A stretch of DNA of 44,270 nucleotides from Beijerinckiaceae bacterium (GTDB taxonomy: Bacteria; Pseudomonadota; Alphaproteobacteria; Rhizobiales; Beijerinckiaceae): contig CANGFT010000036.1 in NCBI GenBank assembly GCA_947453205.1, positions 1 to 44,270 on the forward strand. The letters run 5' to 3'. Both the position numbers and the translations under genes were made by a program. Position 1 is the first letter of the stretch, and each line of letters opens with the position of its first letter. Positions 1-7,622 of the stretch are shown here, one piece after another. Under the pieces are notes generated by a model that saw only the letters and a program-made list of their open reading frames with translations, did not search any database and was not told the origin of the DNA.

Positions 1-1
1 C

Positions 2-556
2 CGCACCCCGATGGTCTGGTCCATCGGCTTCATCTTCCTCTTCACCGTCGGCGGCGTGACCGGCGTGGTGCTCGCCAATGCGGGCGTCGACCGCGCCCTG
101 CACGAGACCTATTATGTGGTGGCGCACTTCCACTACACGATGTCTCTGGGCGCCGTCTTCGCGATCTTCGCGGGCTTCTACTACTGGTTCCCGAAGATCA
201 CCGGCTACATGTACAGCGAGTTCCTCGGCAAGCTGCACTTCTGGCTGCTGTTCGTGGGCGTGAACCTCGTGTTCTTCCCGCAGCACTTCCTGGGCCTCGC
301 GGGCATGCCGCGCCGCTACATCGATTATCCCGATGTCTACGCGAAGTGGAACTATGTCTCCTCCATCGGCGCTGAAATCACCGCGGTGAGCCTGATCTGC
401 TTCCTCTACCTCGTCTTCGAGGCCTTCGCGAAGAAGCGCGTGGCGGGCGACAATCCATGGGGCCATGCGGCCAACACGCTGGAATGGACGCTGCCCTCGC
501 CCCCGCCCTTCCATCAGTATGAGACCCTGCCCCGCATCACGGGCTCGGACCACTAA
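2..556 (+). CDS. ctaD: Cytochrome c oxidase subunit I, C-terminal part (5' truncated by window edge)
   Basis: This is the C-terminal third of the heme-copper oxidase catalytic subunit of the aa3-type terminal oxidase in the inner membrane. The reading frame is open from base 2, before the first ATG at 11, so the gene starts outside the window. About 184 residues are visible. They include the end of the catalytic core with the conserved [12 protein letters not shown] segment, whose histidines belong to the heme a and heme a3 site region, and the hydrophobic helices that follow. The [19 protein letters not shown] stretch is characteristic of subunit I. It ends with a soluble tail rich in proline ([12 protein letters not shown]), usual for alphaproteobacterial CtaD. 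ctaB follows on the same strand after about 130 bp. The family call is secure; only the missing 5' part is unknown. Confidence 0.97.
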   Translation, partial: RTPMVWSIGFIFLFTVGGVTGVVLANAGVDRALHETYYVVAHFHYTMSLGAVFAIFAGFYYWFPKITGYMYSEFLGKLHFWLLFVGVNLVFFPQHFLGLAGMPRRYIDYPDVYAKWNYVSSIGAEITAVSLICFLYLVFEAFAKKRVAGDNPWGHAANTLEWTLPSPPPFHQYETLPRITGSDH

Positions 557-689
557 AACGACGCTCCGGCGGCCAGGACCTGCGTCCCGCGCCGCCCGAG
601 CCCTCTCCAGGAGCAGCGTGCGCGCTGTTGCTGCAGGGGGCTCGAGAGCCGCAAGACAACACGCCAGCCTCATGGCGATGGGTGAAGGT

Positions 690-1643
690 ATGAGCTACGC
701 CAGCGAAAACGCAGACGCACTCGCCGAACCGGCTCAGGTTTCGGTCGCCCATCCGCGCGACTATTTCACCCTGCTGAAGCCGCGCGTGATGTATCTTGTG
801 GTGCTCACCGCGCTCGCGGGCCTGCTTGTCGCGCCCGGCCACCAGCACCCGCTGCTCGGCTTCGTGTCCCTGCTCGCCATCGCCGTCGGCGCCGGCGCCT
901 CGGGCGCCCTGAACATGTGGTATGACGCCGACATCGACGCGCGCATGACCCGCACCAGCACGCGGCCCGTGCCCGCCGGGCGGATCACCGCCGGCGAGAC
1001 CTTCGTCTTCGGCACGTTCCTCTCCTGCTTCTCCGTGGTCACGCTCGGCATCGTCTCCAACTGGCTCGCCGCTTTCCTGCTGGCCTTCACCATCGTCTTC
1101 TATGTCGTGATCTACACGATGTGGCTGAAGCGCTGGACCCCCCAGAACATCGTGATCGGCGGCGCCGCGGGCGCCCTGCCCCCGGTCGTGGCCTATGCGG
1201 CCGCGACGGGAGCCACGGCCATCGAACCCTGGATCCTCTTCGCCATCATCTTCATCTGGACGCCGCCCCATTTCTGGGCGCTGGCCCTCGTGAAGGCCGC
1301 CGATTACGAGCGCGCGGGCGTGCCGATGATGCCCAACGCCAAGGGCCCCGACCGCACCCGCACCGAAATTCTGGTCTATACCCTTCTGCTCGCGCCGCTC
1401 GGCGTCGCGCCTTGGCTGATGGGCTTCGCCTCGGTCGTCTATGGCGTGGTCGCCATCGTCGGCGGCGGCGCCATGATCGCCTATGCGGTCAATGTCTATC
1501 GGGTCCGCGAAGGCGCTGCTGGCGACAAGGCCGCGATGAAGCTCTTCGGCGTTTCGATCCTCTATCTCTTCGCGCTGTTCGGCCTGCTGGTGATCGAGCG
1601 GTCGATCCCCTTGGTGGCGCGCATGATCGGCTGGGGCGCCTGA
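690..1643 (+). CDS. ctaB: Protoheme IX farnesyltransferase (heme O synthase)
   Basis: Makes heme O from protoheme and farnesyl diphosphate, the precursor of heme A for the aa3 oxidase. It is a polytopic inner-membrane UbiA-superfamily prenyltransferase of about 317 residues, the usual length. The first Asp-rich prenyl-diphosphate motif is visible as [19 protein letters not shown], and a conserved [10 protein letters not shown] segment follows in the middle. I chose the ATG at 690 because the protein then begins MSYASENAD; an in-frame ATG at 672 would add six residues, and a GGTGAAGG stretch sits very close to 690. The open frame extends further upstream to 465 but that part overlaps ctaD and looks like random coding. 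The gene is followed one base later by coxF, so it is probably in one operon with the oxidase genes. Confidence 0.95.
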   Translation: MSYASENADALAEPAQVSVAHPRDYFTLLKPRVMYLVVLTALAGLLVAPGHQHPLLGFVSLLAIAVGAGASGALNMWYDADIDARMTRTSTRPVPAGRITAGETFVFGTFLSCFSVVTLGIVSNWLAAFLLAFTIVFYVVIYTMWLKRWTPQNIVIGGAAGALPPVVAYAAATGATAIEPWILFAIIFIWTPPHFWALALVKAADYERAGVPMMPNAKGPDRTRTEILVYTLLLAPLGVAPWLMGFASVVYGVVAIVGGGAMIAYAVNVYRVREGAAGDKAAMKLFGVSILYLFALFGLLVIERSIPLVARMIGWGA

Positions 1644-1644
1644 G

Positions 1645-1812
1645 ATGACGACGCCTTCGCCCGACCGTCCCGCCGCCATGCTGACCCCCGAACAGGCCCG
1701 CGCCCGGCGCGCCCGCAACGTCGCGCTCAGCCTGACGATCGGCTTTCTGGCGGTGCTCTTCTATGGCGTGACCATCGTCAAGCTCGGCCTGCGCGTCGGG
1801 GGCGGGCAATGA
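1645..1812 (+). CDS. coxF: CoxF-like small membrane protein of the oxidase operon
   Basis: A 55-residue protein fills the gap between ctaB and ctaG. The ATG is one base after the ctaB stop, and its TGA overlaps the ctaG ATG (ATGA), so translation is probably coupled. It reads MTTPSPDRPAAMLTPEQ, then an Arg-rich patch (ARARRARNVA), then a single transmembrane helix (LSLTIGFLAVLFYGVTIVKL) and a short Gly-rich tail. Position, length and the TPEQxRARRxRN pattern match the small CoxF proteins between ctaB and ctaG in alphaproteobacteria. Its role is inferred to be oxidase assembly or stability. It is easily missed because it is under 60 codons. Confidence 0.85.
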   Translation: MTTPSPDRPAAMLTPEQARARRARNVALSLTIGFLAVLFYGVTIVKLGLRVGGGQ

Positions 1813-2405
1813 CGACGCCCCTCGCCCCCACCAGCCCACACCAGCGCCGCCATCGCACGGTGGCGCTTGCGGTCGTGAGCGTGGTCGCGGGCATGGCGGG
1901 CCTGTCCTTCGCCGCAGCGCCGCTTTATCAGATGTTCTGCCGGGTCACCGGCTATGGCGGGACGACGCAGGTCGCGACCCAGGCCTCCGCGACGCTCGGC
2001 GAGCGCAGCCTGACCGTGCGCTTCGACGCCAATGTCGGCAAGGGCCTGCCCTGGAGCTTCGAGCCCGAGATTCCCGTGCTCAAGGCGCGCACCGGCGAGA
2101 CGCAGACGGTCTATTTCCGGGTCAAGAACAATTCGGACCGCGAGTGGACGGCCAGCGCCGTCTATAATGTCGCGCCCGACCAGTCGGGGATCTACTTCAA
2201 CAAGATCTCCTGCTTCTGCTTCAACGAGCAGACGCTGGGTCCGGGCGAGAGCGCGGAGTGGCCTGTGGTCTTCTACCTCGACCCCACGCTTGAAAAAGAC
2301 GAGGTCATGGCGCGCGTCGATGGCGTGACGCTGTCCTATACTTTCTTCGCCTCCAAGAAGCCCGGCGCGCAGGCTGATGCGGGGGCGAGCCAACCGAAAC
2401 TGTGA
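1809..2405 (+). CDS. ctaG: Cytochrome c oxidase assembly protein CtaG (Cox11 family)
   Basis: Copper chaperone that delivers Cu(I) to the CuB site of subunit I. The 198-residue protein has an N-terminal transmembrane helix (about residues 18-38), a membrane-proximal Cys44 in QMFCRVTGYGG, and a periplasmic immunoglobulin-like domain. The Cu-binding CFCF motif is at C135-F-C137-F, followed by NEQTL as in Cox11 proteins. The ATG overlaps the coxF stop. The next gene, ctaE, starts 74 bp downstream. All diagnostic cysteines are present, so it should be functional. Confidence 0.96.
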   Translation: MTTPLAPTSPHQRRHRTVALAVVSVVAGMAGLSFAAAPLYQMFCRVTGYGGTTQVATQASATLGERSLTVRFDANVGKGLPWSFEPEIPVLKARTGETQTVYFRVKNNSDREWTASAVYNVAPDQSGIYFNKISCFCFNEQTLGPGESAEWPVVFYLDPTLEKDEVMARVDGVTLSYTFFASKKPGAQADAGASQPKL

Positions 2406-2479
2406 ACAACGCCGCCCCCGGGCGGCGCGGACTGAAGCGAATGGCCGGCGACGGCCTAAGGTGAATAAAGGGACAAACC

Positions 2480-3346
2480 ATGTCGGACGGCCACGCGAAA
2501 CCGAACCACGACTATCATCTCGTCAATCCGAGCCCGTGGCCGCTGGTCGCGTCGATCTTCGCCTTCGCGAGCGCCGTCGGCGCCATCATGTGGATGAAGG
2601 GCATGGCCGTCGGCGGGATGAAGGCTGGCTCCTTCATCTTCGGCGTGGGCATGATCGGCCTGATCTACACCGCCGCAGCCTGGTGGCGTGACATCATCCA
2701 TGAAGCCCAGACGGGCGACCATACCCGCGTGGTCCAGATCAGCCATCGCTATGGCATGATCCTCTTCATCGCCTCGGAAGTGATGTTCTTCGTGGCCTGG
2801 TTCTGGGCCTTCTTCGACGCCAGCCTCTTCACCAACGAGGCCATCCAGGTCTCGCGCGTCGAGTTCACGGGCGGGATCTGGCCGCCCAAGGGCACAGAGG
2901 TGCTCGACCCCTGGCATCTGCCTCTGGTCAACACGCTGCTGCTGCTGACCTCCGGCACCACGGTCACCTGGGCCCATCACGCGCTGCTGCTGGACGACCG
3001 CGCCAGCGTCAAGAAGGCCCTCATTCTGACCGTCCTGCTCGGCGCGCTCTTCACCTGCGTGCAGGTCTATGAATACGCCCATGCGCCTTTCGCCTTCAAA
3101 GGCTCCATCTATGGCGCGACCTTCTTCATGGCCACGGGCTTCCATGGCTTCCATGTGCTCATCGGCACCATCTTCCTGCTGGTGTGCCTGTTCCGCGTCA
3201 TGGCCGGCCACTTCAAGCCCGACCATCACCTGGGCTTTGAGTTCGCCGCCTGGTACTGGCACTTCGTGGACGTGGTCTGGCTGTTCCTCTTCGCCTGCAT
3301 CTACGTCTGGGCCTCCGTGGGCGCCCATATCGCCCACGGGCACTAA
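2480..3346 (+). CDS. ctaE: Cytochrome c oxidase subunit III
   Basis: Third core subunit of the aa3 oxidase, an integral membrane protein that supports proton uptake and stability of the catalytic subunit. The 288-residue product begins MSDGHAKPNHDYHLVNPSPWP, typical for alphaproteobacterial subunit III. It has about seven hydrophobic helices and the conserved elements FFVAWFWAFF, WPPKGTEVLDPWHLPLVNT, TGFHGFHVLIG and AWYWHFVDVVWLFLF. An AAAGGGA ribosome site at 2467-2473 precedes the ATG. A GC-rich inverted repeat at 2411-2426 lies in the ctaG-ctaE gap but has no T-run, so it is unlikely to be a full terminator. The gene is followed by a clear intrinsic terminator. Confidence 0.97.
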   Translation: MSDGHAKPNHDYHLVNPSPWPLVASIFAFASAVGAIMWMKGMAVGGMKAGSFIFGVGMIGLIYTAAAWWRDIIHEAQTGDHTRVVQISHRYGMILFIASEVMFFVAWFWAFFDASLFTNEAIQVSRVEFTGGIWPPKGTEVLDPWHLPLVNTLLLLTSGTTVTWAHHALLLDDRASVKKALILTVLLGALFTCVQVYEYAHAPFAFKGSIYGATFFMATGFHGFHVLIGTIFLLVCLFRVMAGHFKPDHHLGFEFAAWYWHFVDVVWLFLFACIYVWASVGAHIAHGH

Positions 3347-3367
3347 GCCAGCGCGGAATCGTTACGG

Positions 3368-3393
3368 AAGGGCGGCTTGAGGCCGCCCTTTTT
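3368..3393 (+). terminator. Intrinsic terminator after ctaE
   Basis: The left arm AAGGGCGGC (3368-3376) pairs perfectly with GCCGCCCTT (3382-3390) around a five-base loop (TTGAG), and the stem runs into a TTTTT tract at 3389-3393. This is a textbook rho-independent terminator, 22 bp after the ctaE stop and just before the DUF983 gene. It suggests that DUF983 and surf1 receive fewer transcripts than the oxidase subunits or have their own promoter. Confidence 0.85.
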
Positions 3394-3409
3394 CGTTTGG
3401 AGACACCCC

Positions 3410-3784
3410 ATGCGCCACGCCAATGATGCGCCGCCCTCGCCCTATGTCACGGGCGTCCTCGGCCGCTGCCCGCGCTGCGGCGGCGGCAGGCTGTTCACGG
3501 GCTTTGTGGATCTTGCGCCCGCCTGCGAGGCCTGCGGCCTCGATTACGGCTTCGCCGATTCCGGCGACGGCCCGGCGGTCATGGTGACGCTGCTTGCGGG
3601 CTTCGTCGTGGTCGGCGCGGCGCTTGTGGTCGAGGTGAGATATGAGCCGCCCATGTGGCTGCATCTCGCCATCTTCCTGCCGCTGACGCTCATCGTCTGC
3701 CTTGGCATGCTGCGGCCCCTCAAGGGCGTCCTCGTCAGTCTGCAATACCGCAACAAGGCGGGTCTGGGGCGACTGGAGAAGTGA
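3410..3784 (+). CDS. DUF983 family zinc-ribbon membrane protein
   Basis: A 124-residue protein with two CxxC pairs near the N-terminus (C20/C23 in RCPRC and C39/C42 in ACEAC), suggesting a zinc ribbon, followed by two transmembrane helices (about residues 55-77 and 82-102). This layout and the position between ctaE and surf1 match DUF983 proteins of alphaproteobacterial oxidase operons. Its exact function is unknown; a role in oxidase assembly is inferred from context only. The ATG at 3410 has a GGAG ribosome site at 3399-3402. An upstream in-frame TTG at 3377 lies inside the terminator stem and is not credible. The stop is one base from the surf1 start. Confidence 0.9.
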   Translation: MRHANDAPPSPYVTGVLGRCPRCGGGRLFTGFVDLAPACEACGLDYGFADSGDGPAVMVTLLAGFVVVGAALVVEVRYEPPMWLHLAIFLPLTLIVCLGMLRPLKGVLVSLQYRNKAGLGRLEK

Positions 3785-3785
3785 C

Positions 3786-4535
3786 GTGACCGACAAGGCC
3801 GCCCCCTCGCCCCAAAGCTTTCCATGGCTGCTCAGCCTCTTCGCGCTGATCGCCTTCGCGATCCTTGTGTCGCTGGGCCTTTGGCAGGTGGAGCGCCTGC
3901 AATGGAAGGAGGCGCTGATCGCCCAGATCGAGGCGCGCATCCATGGTCAGCCCGGCGATCTGCCGGAGGCCTCAAGATGGGCGAGCCTCAGGCCGCTCGA
4001 CTATGACTATGCCCGCGTGCGCGTGACCGGGCGCCTCGACCCGGCCCGCGAGGCGCTGATCTTCCGGGGCGCGGGAAAGGTCGGACAGGGCGCTTCGCAG
4101 CCGGGCTACTGGGTGATGGCGCCGCTGCTGCTCCCCGATGGCTCCAGCCTGCTGGTCAACCGGGGGTTCGTTCCCCTCGCGAACAAGGACGCGGCGAGCC
4201 GCCCTGATCCCCAGCGCGGACAGAGCGTGACGCTCACCGGCCTCATGCGGGCGCCCGAAGACCGCAACCTCTTCACCCCCGCGGACGATCCGGCGAAGGG
4301 GCAATGGTACACCCGCGATCCCCTCGCCATAGCGGCGGCGCTGGCCCTGCCCAACCCAGCCCCCTTCTCCCTCGATGAAGACGCCCACCCAGCCGCCCCC
4401 GGCCTGCCCGCAGGCGGCGCGACGGTCTTCGACATCCCCAACAACCACCTGTCCTATGCAGGCACATGGTTCGGGCTGGCGGGGACGCTGCTTGCGGTTT
4501 ACGGGTATTTCGTGTGGAGGAGGCGGCGGGGTTAG
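3786..4535 (+). CDS. SURF1 family cytochrome oxidase biogenesis protein
   Basis: Assembly factor for heme A insertion into subunit I (Shy1/SURF1 family). From the GTG at 3786 the protein has 249 residues, with an N-terminal transmembrane helix (FPWLLSLFALIAFAILVSLG), the adjacent LWQVERLQWK motif, a large periplasmic domain containing VNRGFVP, and a C-terminal helix (GTWFGLAGTLLAVYGYFVW). The GTG start lies one base after the DUF983 stop, indicating coupled expression; there is no suitable ATG in this frame nearby. Two helices flanking one soluble domain is the family topology. This is the last oxidase gene; a convergent parDE pair follows. Confidence 0.93.
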   Translation: MTDKAAPSPQSFPWLLSLFALIAFAILVSLGLWQVERLQWKEALIAQIEARIHGQPGDLPEASRWASLRPLDYDYARVRVTGRLDPAREALIFRGAGKVGQGASQPGYWVMAPLLLPDGSSLLVNRGFVPLANKDAASRPDPQRGQSVTLTGLMRAPEDRNLFTPADDPAKGQWYTRDPLAIAAALALPNPAPFSLDEDAHPAAPGLPAGGATVFDIPNNHLSYAGTWFGLAGTLLAVYGYFVWRRRRG

Positions 4536-4544
4536 GCTTGGTCG

Positions 4545-4835
4545 TCACAACTTCAGCCGCTTCACGCTGCTGGCGTGAAAGACAGCGAGGATCAAAACGC
4601 CGTCAAGTTTTTCTTCATAGATTATGACATGGGATCTATGTTCGTGTCGCCGCACTCCGGCACGAATGGACGGGGCCAGACGGCCAAGACGCGGGTTCTC
4701 CGCCAGAAGCGCAAATATCTTGTGTAGGTCAGCAATGAAACTGCGGGCTGGAGCAACGCCGAACCGATCAATTCCGAAGCAATAAACCCGGAACATATCG
4801 GCTTCTGCGCTGTCCGACACATCATAACTACTCAC
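4545..4835 (-). CDS. parE: ParE/RelE-superfamily toxin
   Basis: A 96-residue protein of the ParE branch. It starts MSSYDVSDSAEADMFRVYCF, matching the family's N-terminal strand plus helix with Ala-Glu-Ala-Asp. Later it shows FALLAENPRLGRLAP and a conserved strand RRHEHRSHVIIYEE ending in HASSVK. ParE toxins poison DNA gyrase; the RelE-like mRNase alternative cannot be excluded from sequence alone. The start is a GTG that overlaps the last 8 bases of parD, so the toxin depends on translation of the antitoxin. The toxin reading frame looks intact. Confidence 0.88.
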   Translation of the reverse strand: MSSYDVSDSAEADMFRVYCFGIDRFGVAPARSFIADLHKIFALLAENPRLGRLAPSIRAGVRRHEHRSHVIIYEEKLDGVLILAVFHASSVKRLKL

Positions 4836-5097
4836 GGAAGAACCCGCGCTCCCTTGCTATTCGGTCTCCCTCGGCGAAAAATTCTTCGAGGGTCTTCTTG
4901 CTCACGCCGCCCTTGCGCGCCTCATCGACGATTCTGCGGACGTCCTCGATGGTCAGCTCCGGCCCCTCCATCTGACCACGGTCACGACGAACGAGATCGC
5001 GCACATAGTCGCTGGCGCTGGCGTAGTCGCCTTGCTTGATCCGGGTCTCGATCCACTCTTTCATGGGATCGGGGAGAGAAATGGTCATGGTCGCCAT
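4828..5097 (-). CDS. parD: ParD-family antitoxin (ribbon-helix-helix)
   Basis: The 89-residue cognate antitoxin. Residues 1-45 (MATMTISLPDPMKEWIETRI and YASASDYVRDLVRRD) form a ribbon-helix-helix DNA-binding domain, and the acidic/basic C-terminal part would wrap the toxin. It has an excellent ribosome site (AAAGGAGG on the minus strand, 5105-5112) seven bases from the ATG. It precedes and overlaps parE. Proteins of this class repress their own promoter, and a palindrome between the predicted -35 and -10 boxes fits that. The pair sits between surf1 and an EamA transporter gene, an accessory insertion in otherwise conserved surroundings. Confidence 0.9.
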   Translation of the reverse strand: MATMTISLPDPMKEWIETRIKQGDYASASDYVRDLVRRDRGQMEGPELTIEDVRRIVDEARKGGVSKKTLEEFFAEGDRIARERGFFRE

Positions 5098-5104
5098 AGC
5101 TCGG

Positions 5105-5146
5105 CCTCCTTTTGCAGAAGATACCCGCTGTGTGATCTCTTCACAA
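5105..5146 (-). promoter_or_regulatory. parDE promoter with operator-like palindrome and ribosome site
   Basis: On the minus strand TTGTGA (5141-5146) and TATCTT (5118-5123) are separated by 17 bases, a good sigma-70-type promoter. Between and overlapping them, TGTGA-N5-TCACA (5131-5145) is a perfect inverted repeat suited to a dimeric ribbon-helix-helix repressor. The ribosome site lies at 5105-5112. The promoter starts just before the 3' end of the upstream EamA gene. Assignment as the ParD operator is inference. Confidence 0.6.
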
Positions 5147-5152
5147 TATATC

Positions 5153-6070
5153 TTATGCCGAGCGCCGCCCCTTGTAGGTCACCATCGCCACCGCCAGCAC
5201 CACCATGGCCATGCCGCAGAGCGAGAGCGTGTCGAGGGTTTCGTGGAACATGGCCCAGGCGATGACCGCCGTGGTCGGGGGCACCAGGAAGAAGAGGCTC
5301 GCCACCTCCGCCGCCGCGCCCCGGCGAATCAGCACATACATGGCCGTGATCGCGCCAATGGACAGGACGATGCACAGCCAGGCCAGCGCCAGCAGGAAAT
5401 CCATGGTCCAGTCGACCGGGAAGCCCTCGACGAAGATCGCGATGGGCAGGGTGACCACGGCGGAGGCCGCGAACTGGACGACCGAGCCGGTGCGCAGGTC
5501 CATCACGGCGCCGTAGCGCTTCTGCAGCAGCGTGCCTGCGGTGATCGAGAACATGGCGAAGATGGCGAAGCCCATGCCCAGCGGCGTCCCCAGCCCCAGC
5601 CCCAGCTTGGTCCAGACCACCAGCGTCACCCCCGCCAGCCCCATGACGAGGCCGACCCATTGGCGCCGCGAGACGATCTCGCCCAGCAGAGGCCCTGCCA
5701 GCGCCGCCGTCAGCACGGGCTGAAGACCCGCCACCAGCGAGATCACCCCCGCCTCGACGCCCACCGAAAGCGCCGCGAAGACGCCGCCGAGATAGCCCGC
5801 ATGGACGAAGAGGCCCGACAGGGCGATGGGCCAGATGTCCCGGCGCCTCGGCCAGGGGGCGCCCATCACGAGGGCCACGCCGGTCAGCAGCACGATGACC
5901 ACGAGGTAGCGGATGGCCAGAAACGTGAAGGGCCCCGTATGGGGCATGCCATATTTGCCGGCCACGAAGCCGGTCGACCAGAGAAAGACGAAGACGGCTG
6001 GCAGGGTCTTGAGCCAGATGCTGGCCCCAGCTCCCGCGCCGCCGCCTGTCTTGGTCGATTCGTCCGCCAT
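5153..6070 (-). CDS. EamA/DMT-superfamily transporter
   Basis: A 305-residue inner-membrane protein with about ten hydrophobic helices arranged as two EamA repeats. Typical features are FVFLWSTGFVAGKYGM at the first helix, WPIALSGLFVHAGYLGGVF, and near the end of the second half EVASLFFLVPPTTAVIAWAMF with ETL. The substrate cannot be told; relatives export amino acids or other metabolites. I chose the ATG at 6070 (MADESTK), which has GGGGA just upstream; an in-frame TTG at 6082 would add four residues. It is transcribed divergently from thrC across a 136-bp gap that should hold both promoters. Confidence 0.9.
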   Translation of the reverse strand: MADESTKTGGGAGAGASIWLKTLPAVFVFLWSTGFVAGKYGMPHTGPFTFLAIRYLVVIVLLTGVALVMGAPWPRRRDIWPIALSGLFVHAGYLGGVFAALSVGVEAGVISLVAGLQPVLTAALAGPLLGEIVSRRQWVGLVMGLAGVTLVVWTKLGLGLGTPLGMGFAIFAMFSITAGTLLQKRYGAVMDLRTGSVVQFAASAVVTLPIAIFVEGFPVDWTMDFLLALAWLCIVLSIGAITAMYVLIRRGAAAEVASLFFLVPPTTAVIAWAMFHETLDTLSLCGMAMVVLAVAMVTYKGRRSA

Positions 6071-6206
6071 GCGTCCCCGCAAATGTTGCGAAGCCCTCCA
6101 TAGCGCACGGGCGCGGCTTTCGCCACGGCCTCGCCTCGCAGACTCTGTGCGCGCGCCCGATTTGTGCTAGACCCCCTGCCATTGCATCCCATCAGCAGGA
6201 TCCAGC

Positions 6207-7622
6207 GTGCGCTATCACTCGACCCGTGGCGAAGCCCCCACCCTCTCCTTCACCGACGCGCTCCTCGCCGGGCTCGCCCGCGACGGCGGCCTCTATGTGC
6301 CCGAGAGCTATCCCTCCCTCGACGCAGCGGCCATCGCGGGCTTCGCCGGGCGGCCCTATGCGCAGGTGGCCAAAGAGGTCATCAGCCCCTTCATGGGCGC
6401 GGACATAGCGACGGCGGACTTCACGGCCATGCTGGACGCCGCCTATGCGACCTTCCGCCACCCTGCGGTGACGCCGCTGGCGCAGATCGGCGACAATCTC
6501 TTCGTTCTGGAGCTGTTCCACGGCCCCACGCTCGCCTTCAAGGACGTGGCGATGCAGATCCTCGGGCGCATGATGGACCATGCGCTGAAAGCGCGGGGCG
6601 AGCGCGCCACCATCGTGGGCGCGACCTCCGGCGACACAGGCGCCGCCGCCATCGAGGCCTTCCGCGGCCTTGAGCAGGTGGATGTCTTCATCATGTATCC
6701 GCATGGCCGCGTGTCCGATGTGCAGCGCCGCCAGATGACCACGGTCGAAGCGCCGAACATTCACGCCATCGCCCTTGAGGGCACGTTCGACGATTGTCAG
6801 GCGATCCTGAAAGGCCTGTTCAACCATCACGACTTCCGCGACAGCCTGCGCCTCTCGGGCGTGAACTCGATCAACTGGGCGCGCGTCGTGGCGCAGACCG
6901 TTTATTATTTCACCAGCGCCGTGGTGCTGGGCGGCCCGCACCGCAAGGTGTCCTTCACTGTGCCCACCGGCAATTTCGGCGACATTCTTGCTGGCTACAT
7001 CGCCAAACAGATGGGCCTGCCCATCGACCGCCTCGTGATCGCCACCAATGAGAACGACATTCTCGCGCGCACCCTCGACACCGGCGCCTATGAGGTGAAG
7101 GGGGTGCATGCGACCTCATCGCCCTCGATGGACATTCAGGTGTCCTCGAATTTCGAACGCCTGCTGTTCGACGCCTGCGGGCGCGACGCCGCCGCCGTTC
7201 GCGGCCTCATGGGCGCGCTGTCGCAAGGCGGGCGCTTTGACATCGCGGCAGGCCCGCTCGCGCGCATCCGCAGCGAGTTCGACGCCCTGCGCACGGGCGA
7301 GACGGGCACTTCAAAGGAGATCGCCCGCGTCTACAAGGAGGCGGGCTATCTGCTTGATCCCCACACCGCCGTCGCCGTGCATGGCGCGCGCAAGGCCCTC
7401 GCCAAGGCGCCGCATGTCCCCATGGTGGCGCTCGGCACAGCCCACCCGGCGAAATTCGGCGACGCCGTCTTCGCCGCTGCGGGCGTGCGCGCGCCCCTGC
7501 CCGCCCATATGGAGGGCCTGCTGGAGCGCAAGGAGCATTTCACCGTGCTGCCCAACGATCAGGCCGCCATCGAAACCTTCGTGAAAGGGCGCGCGCGCGC
7601 CGCAGGAAACGGAGCGCGATGA
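6207..7622 (+). CDS. thrC: Threonine synthase
   Basis: PLP enzyme that converts O-phospho-L-homoserine to L-threonine in the cytoplasm. The 471-residue length is standard. The start is a GTG giving MRYHSTRGEAPTLSFTDALL, a typical N-terminus. The PLP lysine is K112 in FHGPTLAFKDVAMQ, the phosphate-binding region is GATSGDTGAAAIEAF, and NSINWARVVAQTVYYF is conserved. The preceding pathway step, homoserine kinase (thrB), lies 7.4 kb away on the other strand, not in an operon with it. The TGA overlaps the ATG of the next gene, an arrangement with the M16 protease common in this order. Confidence 0.97.
   Translation: MRYHSTRGEAPTLSFTDALLAGLARDGGLYVPESYPSLDAAAIAGFAGRPYAQVAKEVISPFMGADIATADFTAMLDAAYATFRHPAVTPLAQIGDNLFVLELFHGPTLAFKDVAMQILGRMMDHALKARGERATIVGATSGDTGAAAIEAFRGLEQVDVFIMYPHGRVSDVQRRQMTTVEAPNIHAIALEGTFDDCQAILKGLFNHHDFRDSLRLSGVNSINWARVVAQTVYYFTSAVVLGGPHRKVSFTVPTGNFGDILAGYIAKQMGLPIDRLVIATNENDILARTLDTGAYEVKGVHATSSPSMDIQVSSNFERLLFDACGRDAAAVRGLMGALSQGGRFDIAAGPLARIRSEFDALRTGETGTSKEIARVYKEAGYLLDPHTAVAVHGARKALAKAPHVPMVALGTAHPAKFGDAVFAAAGVRAPLPAHMEGLLERKEHFTVLPNDQAAIETFVKGRARAAGNGAR

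Noticed and set aside
537-1718. Long minus-strand open frame opposite ctaB
   Set aside because: Composition is Asp/Gly/His/Arg-rich mirror coding of a real membrane protein gene; no domain and no ribosome site. High-GC third positions create such shadows.
2411-2426. Terminator between ctaG and ctaE
   Set aside because: Inverted repeat is GC-rich with a tiny loop and no T-run; genes are likely co-transcribed.
5131-5145. CRP/FNR binding site
   Set aside because: Spacing between half-sites is five, not six, and the location within the parDE promoter fits an antitoxin operator better.
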